7,145 bases of DNA from Desulfobacterales bacterium (GCA_029934695.1 JAOZLU010000221.1:1-7145); one strand, 5' to 3'; counted from the first letter of the stretch, positions 1-5,630 are shown. A program made the numbers and translations. Notes: generated from the sequence alone by a model not told the origin.

Positions 1-62
1 AGTGCGGAAATGGAGCCGCCAGGCGGAATTTTCGCATTTTCAAACAGCGACCAAATCAAAAA
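1..62 (+). repeat. Dispersed repeat A, copy 1
   Basis: Starts at the window edge, so it may extend further left. It matches 4051-4112 with four substitutions (at 20, 40, 51 and 56) and no gaps. It runs directly into repeat B in this copy. Confidence 0.85.
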
Positions 63-156
63 AGTACCCGATCAACGTGAATATGACAGCGGATCGGAGG
101 ATGAAACGGATATCCATCTCATCTTGAAATCCGCTATATATAAGGCAGATTGTTGA
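1..156 (+). CDS. 3' end of an upstream reading frame made of repeat sequence (partial)
   Basis: Frame 1 is open from the left edge to a TGA at 154-156 (51 codons). Its translation begins SAEMEPPGGIFAF and contains YDSGSEDETDIHLILKS before ending IYKADC. I do not recognise a family. The whole stretch consists of repeat A followed by repeat B, both found again later in the window. Repeat B is read in this same frame in the AbiEii toxin gene, and repeat A is read in this same frame at 4051. It is either the tail of a gene extended by a repeat insertion or a non-functional open frame; the upstream part is outside the window. Of the four base differences between the two A copies, three change the amino acid, so there is no sign of selection on the protein. 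Confidence 0.3.
   Translation, partial: SAEMEPPGGIFAFSNSDQIKKVPDQREYDSGSEDETDIHLILKSAIYKADC
58..137 (+). repeat. Dispersed repeat B, copy 1 (palindrome-bearing)
   Basis: This 80-bp stretch matches 2117-2196 with only two differences (at 102 and 133), and most of it recurs at 4148-4200. It carries the arm ATATGACAGCGGAT at 81-94 and a degraded opposite arm from 129 (ATCCGCT, then divergent). It lies just upstream of the abiE promoter. Confidence 0.85.
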
Positions 157-182
157 CATCCTGTTCATTTTTTATCTATGTT
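153..182 (+). promoter_or_regulatory. Predicted sigma-70-type promoter of the AbiE-like operon
   Basis: A perfect -35 hexamer TTGACA (153-158) is followed after 18 bp by a weak -10 candidate, TATGTT (177-182). The -10 region lies inside the large inverted repeat at 159-200, the usual arrangement for a repressor-controlled toxin-antitoxin promoter. The -35 is clear and the -10 assignment is tentative. Confidence 0.5.
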
Positions 183-200
183 CATAAAAAATGAACAGGA
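159..200 (+). promoter_or_regulatory. 17-bp perfect inverted repeat, probable AbiEi autoregulatory operator
   Basis: Arms 159-175 (TCCTGTTCATTTTTTAT) and 184-200 are exact reverse complements around the 8-nt spacer CTATGTTC. The repeat covers the promoter -10 region and reaches into the Shine-Dalgarno AGGAGG (197-202) of the first toxin-antitoxin gene. AbiEi antitoxins are known to repress their own promoter by binding inverted repeats, so an operator role is the natural reading. As RNA the same hairpin would bury part of the ribosome binding site, so a second, translational effect is possible. Confidence 0.65.
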
Positions 201-207
201 GGAAAAA

Positions 208-1275
208 ATGAACACAAGGGCAGGAATGGGCACAAAACACAAAACAGAAGATCGGGACGGGGAAATCGGAGTTCCGGAAAAAGCCGTCGGGATGTTCCAA
301 AAAACAACCGGACTGGCCGCTGATGTGCGACCGGTTCCTTTTTCCGACGCGTCTGACTCACCGGATGTGCGGGTCAGGATCACCTTTCAGGGCACAGCCC
401 GGCACTACCACGCCGCAGTTACAGCAAGAAGCACACCTGCCGGAATCGGTCTGGCTGTCCGGAAATTGGGCGGGCTTTCGCAGAAATCCCTTGTGATTGC
501 AGGACATATTCCCTCCGGACTGGCAGACCGGCTGAGGAAGACAGGTATCATGTTTCTTGACACGGCCGGAAATGCATATATCAATGACCCGCCTTTGTTC
601 ATCTTTGTCAAAGGAAACAAGCCGGAGGCTCCCCTGTGTTCCGGGACGCTGACTCGTGCATTCCGGCCCGCGGGACTGAAAGTGATTTTTGCCATGCTGT
701 GCAACCCGGGGCTGGAAAACGCTCCGTTTCGGGAAATCGCCGGTGTTGCGATGGTAGCACTGGGATCTGTGAGCGTGGTTATGAATGATCTGATGCGGGC
801 AGGGCATCTGTCTGACATGGGAACACGCGGCCGCCGGCTGATCCGAAAGGAGGAACTGATGGGAAGGTGGGTGACATCATATCCGGAGCAGCTGAGGCCG
901 AAACAGATCATAGGATTTTACAGGGCCGCGGACAACACGCCGCGGGATCATATTGTTCTTGCGCCCTTTGAAGCCCGATGGGGCGGAGAGGCCGCTGCGG
1001 ACATTCTGACAGGATACCTGAGACCCCGGACGGCAACCGTTTATATAAAAAAGCCGGTCAGGGAGTTCCTGCTGAAAAACATGCTCAGAAAGGATCCTCA
1101 CGGAAACATCGAAATTCTCAGGGCGTTCTGGACGTTTGAGGACAGGCGGACATCACCGGTGGTTCATCCGCTTCTGATTTATGCGGATCTGCTTGCCAGC
1201 GATGATCCCAGAAACATTGAAACAGCGGGGATTGTCTATGAACAGGAAGTTGCTCAATTTGTCCGGGAAGATTGA
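208..1275 (+). CDS. abiEi: Type IV toxin-antitoxin AbiEi-family antitoxin and transcriptional repressor
   Basis: A 355-aa protein of the AbiEi antitoxin family. In this family the protein represses its own operon and counteracts the AbiEii nucleotidyltransferase without stable toxin binding (type IV). Visible signatures are the AbiEi core around residues 95-135, including FLDTAGNAYI (residues 116-125) followed by FIFVKGNK. A winged-helix region follows at about residues 152-205, from RPAGLKVIFAML through ALGSVSVVMNDLMRAGHL, and then RRLIRKEEL and WVTSYPEQLRP, typical of the longer AbiEi form. I chose the ATG at 208 over the upstream in-frame ATG at 178 because AGGAGG (197-202) lies 5 nt before it, and 178 falls in the operator loop. 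The last 38 bases overlap the toxin gene, implying coupled translation. The promoter and inverted repeat directly upstream support autorepression. The N-terminal 90 or so residues are less familiar. Confidence 0.88.
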   Translation: MNTRAGMGTKHKTEDRDGEIGVPEKAVGMFQKTTGLAADVRPVPFSDASDSPDVRVRITFQGTARHYHAAVTARSTPAGIGLAVRKLGGLSQKSLVIAGHIPSGLADRLRKTGIMFLDTAGNAYINDPPLFIFVKGNKPEAPLCSGTLTRAFRPAGLKVIFAMLCNPGLENAPFREIAGVAMVALGSVSVVMNDLMRAGHLSDMGTRGRRLIRKEELMGRWVTSYPEQLRPKQIIGFYRAADNTPRDHIVLAPFEARWGGEAAADILTGYLRPRTATVYIKKPVREFLLKNMLRKDPHGNIEILRAFWTFEDRRTSPVVHPLLIYADLLASDDPRNIETAGIVYEQEVAQFVRED

Positions 1276-2245
1276 CAGTATTTTGACAGCGGTTTTTGAA
1301 GCCATCTCCGATGGTGCCGAATCTATGGGTGTTCCCTTTTTTGTCGTCGGGGCCACAGCGCGGGATGTGATTCTGGAATACGGGCATGATATCAGGACAA
1401 TCCGGGTCACCAGAGACGTTGATTTCGGCATCCGGGTGCCAGACTGGAACCAGTATGACCGCTTGAAAGCAGAGCTGGTTGCGACAGGGAAATTCAGACA
1501 GGGCAGAGAGATTCAGCGGCTTTACCATGAAAAGGGCCTTCCTGTTGACATCATTCCGTTCGGTCCCTTGGCGAACTGTCTCAACGCGCTGACCTGGCCC
1601 CCGGATCATGAAATTGAGATGAACATGCTCGGATTTGAAGAGGCGTACAACCACTCATTGCGAGTCAGAGTGAGAGAGGATCCGAGGCTTAACATACGAT
1701 TCGCATCTCCGGCAGGCCTGACGCTGATGAAAATCATTTCATGGAGCGACAGGAGAGCGGACAAAGATGCTCAAGACATCGCTTTGCTCATTCGCAACTA
1801 TGCGGATGCCGGAAACATCGAACGTCTGTATGATGAAGGGGATTTGCTGGAAACGGAGGAGTTCGATCTGGAACACGCGGGGGCCCGACTGCTCGGGCGG
1901 GATATTGCAAAAATTTCAACGCCTGAATCAACAAAGTCGGTTCTTGAGATACTTGCCCGTGAAACGGGTGAGCAAAAGCGATACAGACTGGTTGAAGGGA
2001 TGATAAAGGGATTGATTTTAAACCATGATTTTGACAATGTTTTTGAAAAAAGTCTCCAACTGTTGGATAAACTGAAAGCGGGTATTCTTGATGAAAGCAG
2101 TCACCATTATGCTGGGAAAAAAGTACCCGATCAACGTGAATATGACAGCGGATCGGAGGACGAAACGGATATCCATCTCATCTTGAAATCCACTATCATA
2201 ACCAGTGAATACCATGAAAATCCTCCTCACCTTCATCGGAAATAA
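1238..2245 (+). CDS. abiEii: AbiEii-like nucleotidyltransferase toxin with a repeat-derived C-terminal tail
   Basis: A 335-aa predicted nucleotidyltransferase of the AbiEii toxin type. Characterised relatives (MenT-type toxins) transfer nucleotides to tRNA 3' ends and block charging; whether this one does is inference. The fold is marked by FFVVGATARD (residues 34-43; the G-x-x-A/R motif) and by DVDFGIRV (residues 60-67), whose D60 and D62 would be the metal-binding acidic pair. LTLMKIISWSDR and KDAQDIALLI further on are also typical of the family. The ATG at 1238 fits the usual family start (KLLNLSGKID) and gives a 38-nt overlap with the antitoxin; a longer start at 1181 is unlikely. Only a weak GGGG (1227-1230) precedes it, so translational coupling is probable. 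From residue 294 on, the protein is encoded by repeat B (2117-2196) and flanking DNA, about 40 residues not expected in the family. Catalytic residues look intact. Confidence 0.85.
   Translation: MNRKLLNLSGKIDSILTAVFEAISDGAESMGVPFFVVGATARDVILEYGHDIRTIRVTRDVDFGIRVPDWNQYDRLKAELVATGKFRQGREIQRLYHEKGLPVDIIPFGPLANCLNALTWPPDHEIEMNMLGFEEAYNHSLRVRVREDPRLNIRFASPAGLTLMKIISWSDRRADKDAQDIALLIRNYADAGNIERLYDEGDLLETEEFDLEHAGARLLGRDIAKISTPESTKSVLEILARETGEQKRYRLVEGMIKGLILNHDFDNVFEKSLQLLDKLKAGILDESSHHYAGKKVPDQREYDSGSEDETDIHLILKSTIITSEYHENPPHLHRK
2117..2196 (+). repeat. Dispersed repeat B, copy 2, inside the AbiEii reading frame
   Basis: Matches 58-137 at 78 of 80 positions. It is translated in the same frame as copy 1 (KVPDQREYDSGSEDETD) and forms the end of the toxin protein. 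The palindrome arms are ATATGACAGCGGAT and an imperfect partner ATCCACTATCATA. Repeat A is absent before this copy. The start of the downstream activator gene lies 18 bp after the repeat. Confidence 0.85.
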
Positions 2246-3692
2246 CGACTGCTTCCCAAATGAAAAACCAGGGGCAATTCTCTCTGTTCTGCGTCAGATC
2301 AGATTTGACAAAATGTATCTGCTCTACAATCACGAGAGATATCTGAAGCCAGCGGCCGAGGTTCGGCGATATTGTGAAATTCATTTTTCCAAGCTGAAAA
2401 TCGCCTGTCAGAAAGCCCTGTCAGAAAACCCCGCGGATTACAACACAGTCTATCCGGCCATGTACAAGGCCGTAAGAAAAATCCTGAAACAAAACAGGAG
2501 TGCGAAATATACTATTTCGCTGAGTTCAGGAACGCCCACCATGCATTCATGCTGGATATTCCTGCGTCAGGGCGGGGTGATTGACGCTGAACTGATTCAG
2601 GTGTCCAGAGATGCTGAGATTTCCCAAGTCTGTTTTGATCTGGATGATTTCCCGAAAATTCAGCAGGTTCCTGAAATCAAAGCTGAGATGACAAGGCTGG
2701 CCCGGGAGAATCAGGCACTGAAAAGCCGGTTGCAGCTGAGGCATGACGATATCATTGGTGAGTCTCCTGAGATTCTCAAGATCAAAGAACAGATCGGTCT
2801 TTTTGCGGACACCGACATTCCCATCTTCATTCAGGGTGAAACCGGAACCGGAAAGGAGCTTGTCGCAGAGGCGATTCATTACAACAGCCCGAGAAAGGAA
2901 AAGCCGCTGATCAAAATCAACTGCGGCGCCATTCCGCCGGAGTTGTTTGAAAGTGAATTTTTTGGACACAAAAAAGGGGCGTTCACCGGAGCGATTTCCG
3001 ATAAAAGCGGAAAATTCAGGCAGGCTGATGGCGGAACGATTTTCCTGGATGAGATTGCCGACCTGCCCCTGACCATGCAAGTAAAGCTTTTGCGGGTTCT
3101 GGATGATGGGAGTTTCACGCAGGTGGGCGGCCTAAAACAGGAAAAAACAGATGTCAGGGTTATTTCCGCAACGAATAAAAGCCTTGGAGAGAAGATAAAA
3201 AAGGAAAGCTTTCGGGAAGATTTGTTTTATCGCATCGTCCGCTCGATAATCAGCCTGCCGCCATTGCGGGACAGGGGAAATGACAAGATGCTGATTGCAC
3301 AGCATCTTCTGAAGCAGTTAAATCGCAAATACAATAAAAAGAAAAGGTTGGACAGATCGGCAATGGATCGAATCTTAAAATACCCCTGGCCCGGAAATAT
3401 CCGCCAGTTGAAAAATGTTCTTGAAACTGCTTATGTTTTATCCGATAATAACATTTCTGATGGAAACATGAATATCATTGAAATCGAACCTGCCGCAAAC
3501 CGCATCCTGATTCCGGATGAGGGAATTGATCTGAACAATGACATCCTGCCCAGATATTATGAAGCTGCTCTGGAGAAGACGAGCGGGAACAAAGCCCAGG
3601 CAGCGAAACTCCTGAGGCTTGATGCACATACGTTTCGGGCCAGACTGAAGAAACTGGGAAAACAACAGAAATTTCAGAAAATACGCTTTTGA
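2214..3692 (+). CDS. RtcR-like sigma-54-dependent activator with N-terminal CARF sensor domain
   Basis: A 492-aa bacterial enhancer-binding protein. Residues 1-160 form a CARF-type Rossmann domain: it starts MKILLTFIG, and SLSSGTPTMHSCWIFL (102-117) followed by AELIQVS is the ligand-pocket motif and strand pattern seen in RtcR and CRISPR CARF proteins. A helical linker (LARENQALKSRLQLR) leads to a complete AAA+ domain: Walker A GETGTGKE (208-215), the sigma-54-contacting loop GAFTGA (255-260), Walker B FLDE with D279 and E280, SATN sensor I, and FREDLFYR arginine fingers. PWPGNIRQLKN follows, and a Fis-type helix-turn-helix is at about 459-483 (GNKAQAAKLLRL). All residues needed for ATP hydrolysis and sigma-54 engagement appear intact. 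RtcR proper controls RNA-repair genes rtcBA, which are absent here; the DNA-binding end also differs. I prefer ATG 2214 to GTG 2205; no Shine-Dalgarno is visible, and the gene overlaps the toxin gene by 32 nt. The likely target is the sigma-54 promoter at 4757. Confidence 0.9.
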   Translation: MKILLTFIGNNDCFPNEKPGAILSVLRQIRFDKMYLLYNHERYLKPAAEVRRYCEIHFSKLKIACQKALSENPADYNTVYPAMYKAVRKILKQNRSAKYTISLSSGTPTMHSCWIFLRQGGVIDAELIQVSRDAEISQVCFDLDDFPKIQQVPEIKAEMTRLARENQALKSRLQLRHDDIIGESPEILKIKEQIGLFADTDIPIFIQGETGTGKELVAEAIHYNSPRKEKPLIKINCGAIPPELFESEFFGHKKGAFTGAISDKSGKFRQADGGTIFLDEIADLPLTMQVKLLRVLDDGSFTQVGGLKQEKTDVRVISATNKSLGEKIKKESFREDLFYRIVRSIISLPPLRDRGNDKMLIAQHLLKQLNRKYNKKKRLDRSAMDRILKYPWPGNIRQLKNVLETAYVLSDNNISDGNMNIIEIEPAANRILIPDEGIDLNNDILPRYYEAALEKTSGNKAQAAKLLRLDAHTFRARLKKLGKQQKFQKIRF

Positions 3693-3724
3693 AGGATTTG
3701 ATGAAATTGACCAGGAGGTGAACC

Positions 3725-4033
3725 ATGGTAAATTTAAGTGTGCATGACATTCAGACAAATATCTTTTCCATTCTGGAAAAAATGGAAAAAGAAGGAAAAA
3801 GCTTCCTGATTTTCAGGGATGGAAAACCGGTTGCGGATTTGATTCCGCACAAAGAAAATGTTGCTGATGACGAGGATCAGGTGAAAGAAAAAGTTCCCTC
3901 ACAGAAATTATCCCGTCTGCTTCGGGCAGGGACAAGGATTCCCCCTTCAAAGCCGCTCAGAAAGGCTTCGTTCCCAACAATAAGAGTAAAAGGCAAGCCT
4001 TTGTCCCAAATGATAATAGAGGATCGCAGATGA
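3725..4033 (+). CDS. Phd/YefM-like antitoxin, toxin partner apparently lost
   Basis: A 102-aa protein with the Phd/YefM antitoxin pattern. The N-terminal DNA-binding and dimerisation part reads VNLSVHDIQTNIFSILEKME, then FLIFRDGKPVADLIPH (residues 28-43). The charged, probably disordered C-terminus ends VKGKPLSQMIIEDRR, typical of antitoxins paired with PIN-domain RNases. Family members repress their own operon and wrap the toxin with the C-terminal tail. A strong AGGAGGTG (3713-3720) precedes the ATG. The stop overlaps an ATG at 4030 in the ATGA arrangement normal for antitoxin-toxin pairs, but the toxin frame is broken (see 4030-4185). With no toxin in the window, it is an orphan antitoxin or acts on a toxin elsewhere. 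Confidence 0.8.
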   Translation: MVNLSVHDIQTNIFSILEKMEKEGKSFLIFRDGKPVADLIPHKENVADDEDQVKEKVPSQKLSRLLRAGTRIPPSKPLRKASFPTIRVKGKPLSQMIIEDRR

Positions 4034-4185
4034 TTTCATACATGATAGGGAGTGCGGAAATGGAGCCGCTAGGCGGAATTTTCGCATTTGCAAACAGCGA
4101 TCAAACCAAAAATAACGATATCATCTTGAATTTTATTGGAACCGGAAATATGACAGCGGATCGGAGGATGAAACGGATATCCTGA
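4030..4185 (+). pseudogene. Toxin start replaced by repeat DNA (remnant of the partner of the Phd-like antitoxin)
   Basis: The ATG overlaps the antitoxin stop (ATGA). The first codons read MISYM, which resembles the start of PIN-family toxins (MISY followed by DTSAL in family members). From 4051 the frame is repeat A (SAEMEPLGGIFAF), and it ends at TGA 4183-4185 inside repeat B, giving only 51 residues. No PIN acidic residues are present. The simplest reading is that the repeat arrived with loss of the toxin body; a coincidental short frame is possible. Confidence 0.5.
4051..4112 (+). repeat. Dispersed repeat A, copy 2
   Basis: Matches positions 1-62 with four substitutions. Its left boundary at 4051 coincides with the left edge of the window in copy 1, so the true boundary of the repeat cannot be fixed from here. 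It is followed by about 35 bp of unmatched or rearranged sequence before repeat B resumes. Confidence 0.85.
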
Positions 4186-4200
4186 AATCCGCTGTCATAT
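4148..4200 (+). repeat. Dispersed repeat B, copy 3, with perfect 14-bp palindrome arms
   Basis: Arms 4148-4161 (ATATGACAGCGGAT) and 4187-4200 (ATCCGCTGTCATAT) are exact reverse complements around a 25-nt loop. Compared with copies 1 and 2 the loop lacks 9 nt (ATCTCATCT), an in-frame loss of three codons, and the first 20 or so bases of B are missing. This copy preserves the palindrome best. Confidence 0.8.
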
Positions 4201-4362
4201 ATACGAAAAGCATTGTAAATCCGGAGGGTTCAGGTGAGTTCTATGAACGCTTTCAGAAAAGAAACATCAAGGATTTTTTTGAATGGAAGGCTTTGTTTGA
4301 AGACATTCTGGACTCGCAGATAACTTCATATTTTGACACCACACTTTATGTGGGAGAAAAAC
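4186..4362 (+). other. Unrecognised coding-like remnant between repeat B and the UPF0175 pseudogene
   Basis: The frame used by repeat B continues open to a stop at 4377-4379 and reads like protein: IVNPEGSGEFYERFQKRN, then IKDFFEWKALFEDILDS. It has no credible start codon or ribosome binding site in that frame and no match to a family I know. It is probably the 3' part of a gene cut by the repeat insertion or rearrangement. No promoter is evident. Confidence 0.3.
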
Positions 4363-4606
4363 ATGGCTGCACAACTTGAGATCACCTATCCGGAAACCCT
4401 GCCGGATGCCATCAGCAAAACCCGTGAGGAATTTGAAAGGGAAACGAAAATGGCAAGCTTTTTGAGATGGGCATCATATCATCCGGACGGCCGCAGGAAT
4501 TGCAGGCATCCCCAGAGTGCGCTTCCTGCTTCGGTTAAGTGATTACGGGGTTCCGATGATTGATTTGAACCGGGATGAGCTTCGGGCGGATTTGGAAAAT
4601 GCGTGA
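4363..4606 (+). pseudogene. UPF0175-family antitoxin broken by two frameshifts
   Basis: The first frame gives MAAQLEITYPETLPDAISKT, then REEFERETKMA, the start of a UPF0175 protein. The family match then jumps frame twice. FEMGIISSGR is read after a slip in the T-run near 4459-4463, and IAGIPRVRFLLRLSDYG with VPMIDLNRDELRADLENA is read after a slip near 4488-4494 (CGGCCGCAGG, probably once CGGGCCGCAGG). The stop is TGA 4604-4606. Restoring one base at each site would give about 82 residues, the normal family length. UPF0175 proteins are antitoxin-like and are usually followed by a PIN-like toxin (DUF3368); none follows here. GGGAG (4353-4357) may be its old ribosome binding site. As it stands only a 59-residue chimera could be made. 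Confidence 0.75.
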
Positions 4607-4756
4607 GCCAGGGACATAAAGACGTTGAAAAAGATAAAAAATTTTACCTGAAAAGTAAAAAAAATTACCATATCAAAAAAAAGCAAAAAATTGGAATTAT
4701 CTGTGAACCCCTGATAACAAAGGAATTATAAATTTTTTTCAGATTTTTGAGGTGAT
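4607..4756 (+). promoter_or_regulatory. A+T-rich control region upstream of the sigma-54 promoter
   Basis: No gene is visible. The stretch is very A/T-rich with A-tracts (for example 4674-4682) likely to bend DNA, which suits looping between an activator and a sigma-54 promoter. It holds an inverted repeat TTTTAC-N7-GTAAAA (4642-4660) about 100 bp upstream of the promoter, a plausible enhancer position, and a direct repeat GGAATTAT at 4693 and 4722. I see no convincing IHF consensus. Which element binds the activator cannot be decided by eye. Confidence 0.35.
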
Positions 4757-4772
4757 TGGCATGTATCCTGCA
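4757..4772 (+). promoter_or_regulatory. Sigma-54 (-24/-12) promoter of the downstream operon
   Basis: TGGCATGTATCCTGCA matches the sigma-54 consensus TGGCACG-N4-TTGCW at 10 of 12 fixed positions. The invariant GG (4758-4759) and GC (4770-4771) are correctly spaced. Transcription would begin near 4783, leaving about 33 nt before the ATG at 4816 with its ribosome binding site. An intact sigma-54 activator gene lies 1.1 kb upstream on the same strand. Confidence 0.75.
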
Positions 4773-4815
4773 ATAAGATTCATTGTGTTTGAATCTGTCT
4801 TGCTCGGAGGGGAAA

Positions 4816-5109
4816 ATGCGGGAACTCATGCTGACGACCGGCTTGGAAATTGTTTTGTCTTTATCAGAAAATGTGGTACAGGCGAATAATATTCGCAGAG
4901 TCGAAGGTGCCCTGACTCGTCTTGAAATTGATAACAGTCAACGGGTTGCGGAACTCTATATGCGCTACAAGCATCGGATGGAACCTGATGTCAGGCGGCG
5001 TTTTGAACGGAAAATGATTTCTGCGGCTTGCCATCTGCCCGGTTCGGCTCCCAAAATCGGAACCGCGCCGATGAATTTGGCAATACCTTATAAACAGAGG
5101 GGATTCTGA
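4816..5109 (+). CDS. Unrecognised 97-aa protein, first gene of the sigma-54 operon
   Basis: Begins MRELMLTTGLEIVLSLSENV and continues with a charged, probably helical middle (LTRLEIDNSQRVAELYMRYK, then MEPDVRRRFERKM). The tail is rich in Pro, Gly and basic residues (LPGSAPKIGTAP, PYKQRGF). I recognise no family. The N-terminal 25 residues could form an amphipathic helix but not a clear membrane span, and there is no signal peptide. The ATG at 4816 is preferred to an upstream in-frame TTG (4783) because GGAGGGG (4807-4813 region) precedes it and the upstream codons would lie at the predicted transcription start. Its position next to the promoter suggests it is the most highly expressed gene of the set. 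The central Arg/Lys-rich helix could bind nucleic acid or a partner protein, which is speculation. Confidence 0.7.
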   Translation: MRELMLTTGLEIVLSLSENVVQANNIRRVEGALTRLEIDNSQRVAELYMRYKHRMEPDVRRRFERKMISAACHLPGSAPKIGTAPMNLAIPYKQRGF

Positions 5110-5165
5110 CCTTGTGAATTTCCTTTTTTCTGAAAACCTTAAACTTTGAATTTCGGAGGTGAAAT

Positions 5166-5630
5166 ATGAAAAACGCACTGCTGCCCATTGCCGGAGGAAA
5201 AGCCTTTGACCTTGTAAACACAATCGTTTCAGGCAGGAACCAACGCGCTTTACAGGCGACTGAGAACCAAAACCGGAATGCGCTTGCCAAAGTCAGGGTT
5301 GCTTCACAGGCGATTGAGGCACAAAAGCAGAAAGAGCTTGCCAAGATCAAGGTCGCCTCACAGACGATTGAGGCCCAGACTATGAAGCGGCTTGCCCAGC
5401 TAAATGTTGCCTCACAGGTTATCAATATTGCAGGCACCATTGTCGAGGGCATAGACCGCCGTGAGACATTGCGTGCTGATATTGAAAAACGACGCGGGGA
5501 ACATCACCAGTTCATGCAGAAATTTGATGCGTTACAAACCTATATCCATGAATTTCAGATCACCGAACTGCCGCGTGAACATCAGAAACCGTTTCACGAG
5601 GCGTTTCTGGAACTGATGAGGAGGGCATAA
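5166..5630 (+). CDS. 154-aa helical protein with three 18-residue repeats, unknown function
   Basis: Starts MKNALLPIAGGKAFDLVNTI. Residues 38-87 hold three tandem units of 18 residues, each with the core LAK-(V/I)-x-VASQ-x-IEAQ (third copy LAQLNVASQVIN). An 18-residue period equals an 11 plus 7 hendecad-heptad pattern, so a long right- or mildly left-handed coiled coil is likely. A hydrophobic stretch with a Gly follows (INIAGTIVEGI, 86-96), then a charged helical C-terminal domain (RRETLRADIEKRRGEHHQFM to ELMRRA). There is no signal peptide or clear membrane span. A perfect Shine-Dalgarno GGAGGTG (5155-5161) fixes the start. Its stop overlaps the next start (TAATG), so the two products are probably made in step and may interact. 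No family recognised. Confidence 0.78.
   Translation: MKNALLPIAGGKAFDLVNTIVSGRNQRALQATENQNRNALAKVRVASQAIEAQKQKELAKIKVASQTIEAQTMKRLAQLNVASQVINIAGTIVEGIDRRETLRADIEKRRGEHHQFMQKFDALQTYIHEFQITELPREHQKPFHEAFLELMRRA
5277..5438 (+). repeat. Three tandem 54-bp coding repeats
   Basis: Units at 5277-5330, 5331-5384 and 5385-5438 encode the three 18-residue repeats. The first two are clearly similar at the DNA level (CTTGCCAA, CACAGRCGATTGAGGC); the third keeps CTTGCC and GCCTCACAG and then diverges. The pattern indicates duplication within the gene. Confidence 0.7.

Noticed and set aside
358..911. Long minus-strand open frames opposite the AbiEi gene
   Set aside because: They are antisense to a well-recognised gene, rich in Cys, Ser and Arg, with no motifs or start signals.
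58..4200. Repeats A and B as a CRISPR array
   Set aside because: The copies are about 2 kb apart, longer than CRISPR repeats, and there are no regular spacers or cas genes.
4148..4200. Repeat B palindrome as the activator's enhancer site for the sigma-54 operon
   Set aside because: It lies more than 550 bp from the promoter, and the same sequence occurs inside coding DNA elsewhere. The 25-34 nt loop is also unlike the short dyads bound by Fis-type helix-turn-helix dimers. Not excluded, but not supported.
4452..4467. TGGCAAGCTTTTTGAG as a sigma-54 promoter
   Set aside because: The -12 element is GA instead of GC, and the sequence is explained by the UPF0175 coding remnant.
4991..5452. Minus-strand 153-codon open frame with repeated hydrophobic segments
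   Set aside because: It is the antisense shadow of the 18-residue repeats in the plus-strand gene, with no ribosome binding site and odd composition.
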